Shown here piece by piece: positions 54,237-55,241 of a stretch of 55,241 bases of DNA. The stretch is from Streptomyces sp. NBC_01306 (GTDB lineage Bacteria; Actinomycetota; Actinomycetes; Streptomycetales; Streptomycetaceae): contig NZ_JAPEPC010000004.1 of the NCBI RefSeq assembly GCF_026340465.1, forward strand, positions 1-55,241, written 5' to 3'. How positions within the stretch are numbered: position 1 is the stretch's first letter; the number at the start of each line of letters is the position of its first letter. Both the position numbers and the translations under genes were made by a program. The notes beneath the pieces were generated by a model. That model was given only the letters and a program-made list of their open reading frames with translations. It searched no databases and was not told the origin of the DNA.

Positions 54237-54725
54237 ACGGTTTCGCATCACCGCAGGTCAGAGCCGGTTTCGGCGTGGAACGCTCTTATGTGTCACTAGA
54301 GCTCAACCACCACGCGAACCCCGGCCGACACGCCCCGGCGCGTACGGGGCAAGCAGCTGGCAGCGGCGGGCGTGTCGCCGTCGACAGCCACCGGATCGAG
54401 GGGGCCGGCCTCCGTGGCTGAGGCGGCTTCGCGTGCGGCACCGCGCCCCGTGCGGGCCGTGGACGGCAGCAGCGGCTCTGAGTCTCGGGTGGTGCCGACC
54501 GTGACGTTCAAAAGCGAGGAAGCGTGGCCGGTGCCGGTGGACGGTTCCGCCGCCCGGCCCGGGGGGCCGTTCGGCTCCGGTACCTCCGCACGCCGGAATT
54601 CGAGCTTTCCGATATCCGAGGTACCGTTCTGTGGCTCGGGTCCACGACTTCGCAATTCGTTATTCCTCGCGTGAGTGGTGGGAAACGAATTCCGGCGCTG
54701 ACCTTGAATCAAAAGCCGCGCCCCG
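54237..54725. other. Subtelomeric non-coding region
   Basis: About 490 bp with lower GC near 54590-54680 (AATTCGTTATTCCTCG). Reading frames across it have no ribosome sites and poor composition, so I see no gene. It borders the terminal repeat. Confidence 0.55.
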
Positions 54726-54998
54726 CCCGGGTGGTTGGGGGGTGTCCCGTGTTTCCGCCAACGGTACATGCTGCATCAACTCGATGCACGCGGTACACTG
54801 GAACCCACACGAACGAGCGACCCCCATCTCGTAGCCAGCCCGGCCCGCGCCAGCGGGCCCCAAGGGACTGGAGGCGCAGCCGGAAGGACCGTCAGGCGGG
54901 GGAGCGCAGCGGACCCGCCGGGAGCGCCCCGCGCTCCCCAACTCCCTTACTGGAGGCCCCACAAGCCGCACCCACGGACCCGATCGGCCCGGCCGCGC
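54726..54998. repeat. Right terminal inverted repeat (inner part)
   Basis: Reverse complement of 1-274 with three substitutions and one missing base. The outer 243 bp of the terminus follow only on this side. Confidence 0.95.
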
Positions 54999-55241
54999 AC
55001 CGCGCGGCCAGCCGGGCGCGCAGCGGCCGGCCCCACTGCCTCCAGGAGCGCAGCGGAGGGAGGCGCCCACGCTCCGCGTGGGCCAAGGGAGCGCAGCGAC
55101 CGCGCCCCTTGCACATCGCGCAGCGATGGTGCCCGCCGCCGCATTGTACTTGGGTCAGTTGAACCTTGGGTGTTTAACCGTGGGATTCTATCGTGTTGGC
55201 CTAGTTTTCGCATTTATCGTGAAACGCTTTCGCGTTTTTCG
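54999..55241. other. Right telomere: hairpins and AT-rich tip
   Basis: Several potential fold-backs: GCCCACGC-TCC-GCGTGGGC (55065-55083), CATCGC-GCA-GCGATG (55114-55128), CCTCC with GGAGG around AGGAGCGCAGC (55039-55059) and AAACGC-TTTC-GCGTTT at the very tip (55222-55237). The last 100 bp are clearly less GC-rich than the rest. The tip differs from the classic Streptomyces telomere that begins with CCCGCGGAGCGGG, so it may belong to another telomere class. Confidence 0.8.

Noticed and set aside
54272..54769. ORFs in the right subtelomeric region
   Set aside because: No ribosome sites, overlap with the terminal repeat and lower GC suggest non-coding DNA.
1..55241. CRISPR arrays, tRNA or rRNA genes, insertion sequences
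   Set aside because: No regularly spaced repeat-spacer array, no tRNA-like cloverleaf, no rRNA and no transposase were seen.

Overview
The window looks like an almost complete linear plasmid of a Streptomyces or a close relative. The coding regions are very GC-rich, with third codon positions almost always G or C. Starts are often GTG, genes overlap by ATGA, GTGA or TGATG, and many families are typical of Streptomyces (WhiB, XRE/DUF5753, RRQRL-type zinc proteins, DUF2637, Tap/Tpg). The linear form follows from a 273/274-bp terminal inverted repeat (1-274 against 54726-54998) and from a telomere-associated protein gene (tap) followed by a terminal protein gene (tpg). The right end runs 243 bp beyond the repeat and ends in hairpins and an AT-rich tip. 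The left end stops where the repeat stops, so the left telomere is probably missing from the assembly.

Layout. 0.3-4 kb: a subtelomeric hypothetical gene and a large SF2 helicase with helicase-associated repeats. 4-9.2 kb: small accessory genes, an XRE/DUF5753 regulator with a DUF6879-type partner, a replication-relaxation family protein and a HEPN-like protein. 9.3-11.2 kb: two tandem paralogues and a 700-bp block of iterons and palindromes. 11.2-13.4 kb: a MobF-type relaxase and a coupled basic protein. 13.5-16.3 kb: a RelE-like protein and parAB with palindromic parS candidates. 16.4-35.4 kb: a long leftward transfer block of coupled genes. It holds many small hypothetical proteins, NUDIX, ASCH and GGDEF proteins, a P-loop kinase, an FtsK/TraB-like translocase, a Gly/Pro/Lys-rich giant protein and a DUF2637 coiled-coil membrane protein. 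35.6-41 kb: WhiB, a GntR repressor coupled to a P-loop kinase, and an XRE-TPR regulator. 41-45.2 kb: a putative replication module made of a non-coding origin-like stretch, a leader peptide, a winged-helix Rep candidate and a DciA-like (DUF721) protein. 45.2-50.2 kb: tap, tpg, a GNAT acetyltransferase and a second tpg paralogue. 50.3-52 kb: a hypothetical gene and a toxin-antitoxin pair. 52.4-54.3 kb: a two-gene winged-helix cassette bounded by inverted copies of a 51-bp repeat. 54.3-55.2 kb: non-coding sequence, terminal repeat and telomere.

How the parts fit: replication would start internally near 41-42 kb (Rep plus a DciA-like helicase loader) and the ends would be completed by Tap and Tpg. 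ParAB with three scattered palindromes would segregate the plasmid. Transfer would use the relaxase and/or the FtsK-like pump with its membrane partners, under the GntR repressor. The least expected parts are the winged-helix cassette with its TTGTTCTG-N6-CAGAACAA palindromes, a 21-bp phased CGAAAC array at the DUF2637 gene, 32-bp phased GACAAGGGG iterons, and two different terminal-protein genes. Functions are assigned from recognisable motifs and gene context only; no database search was possible.
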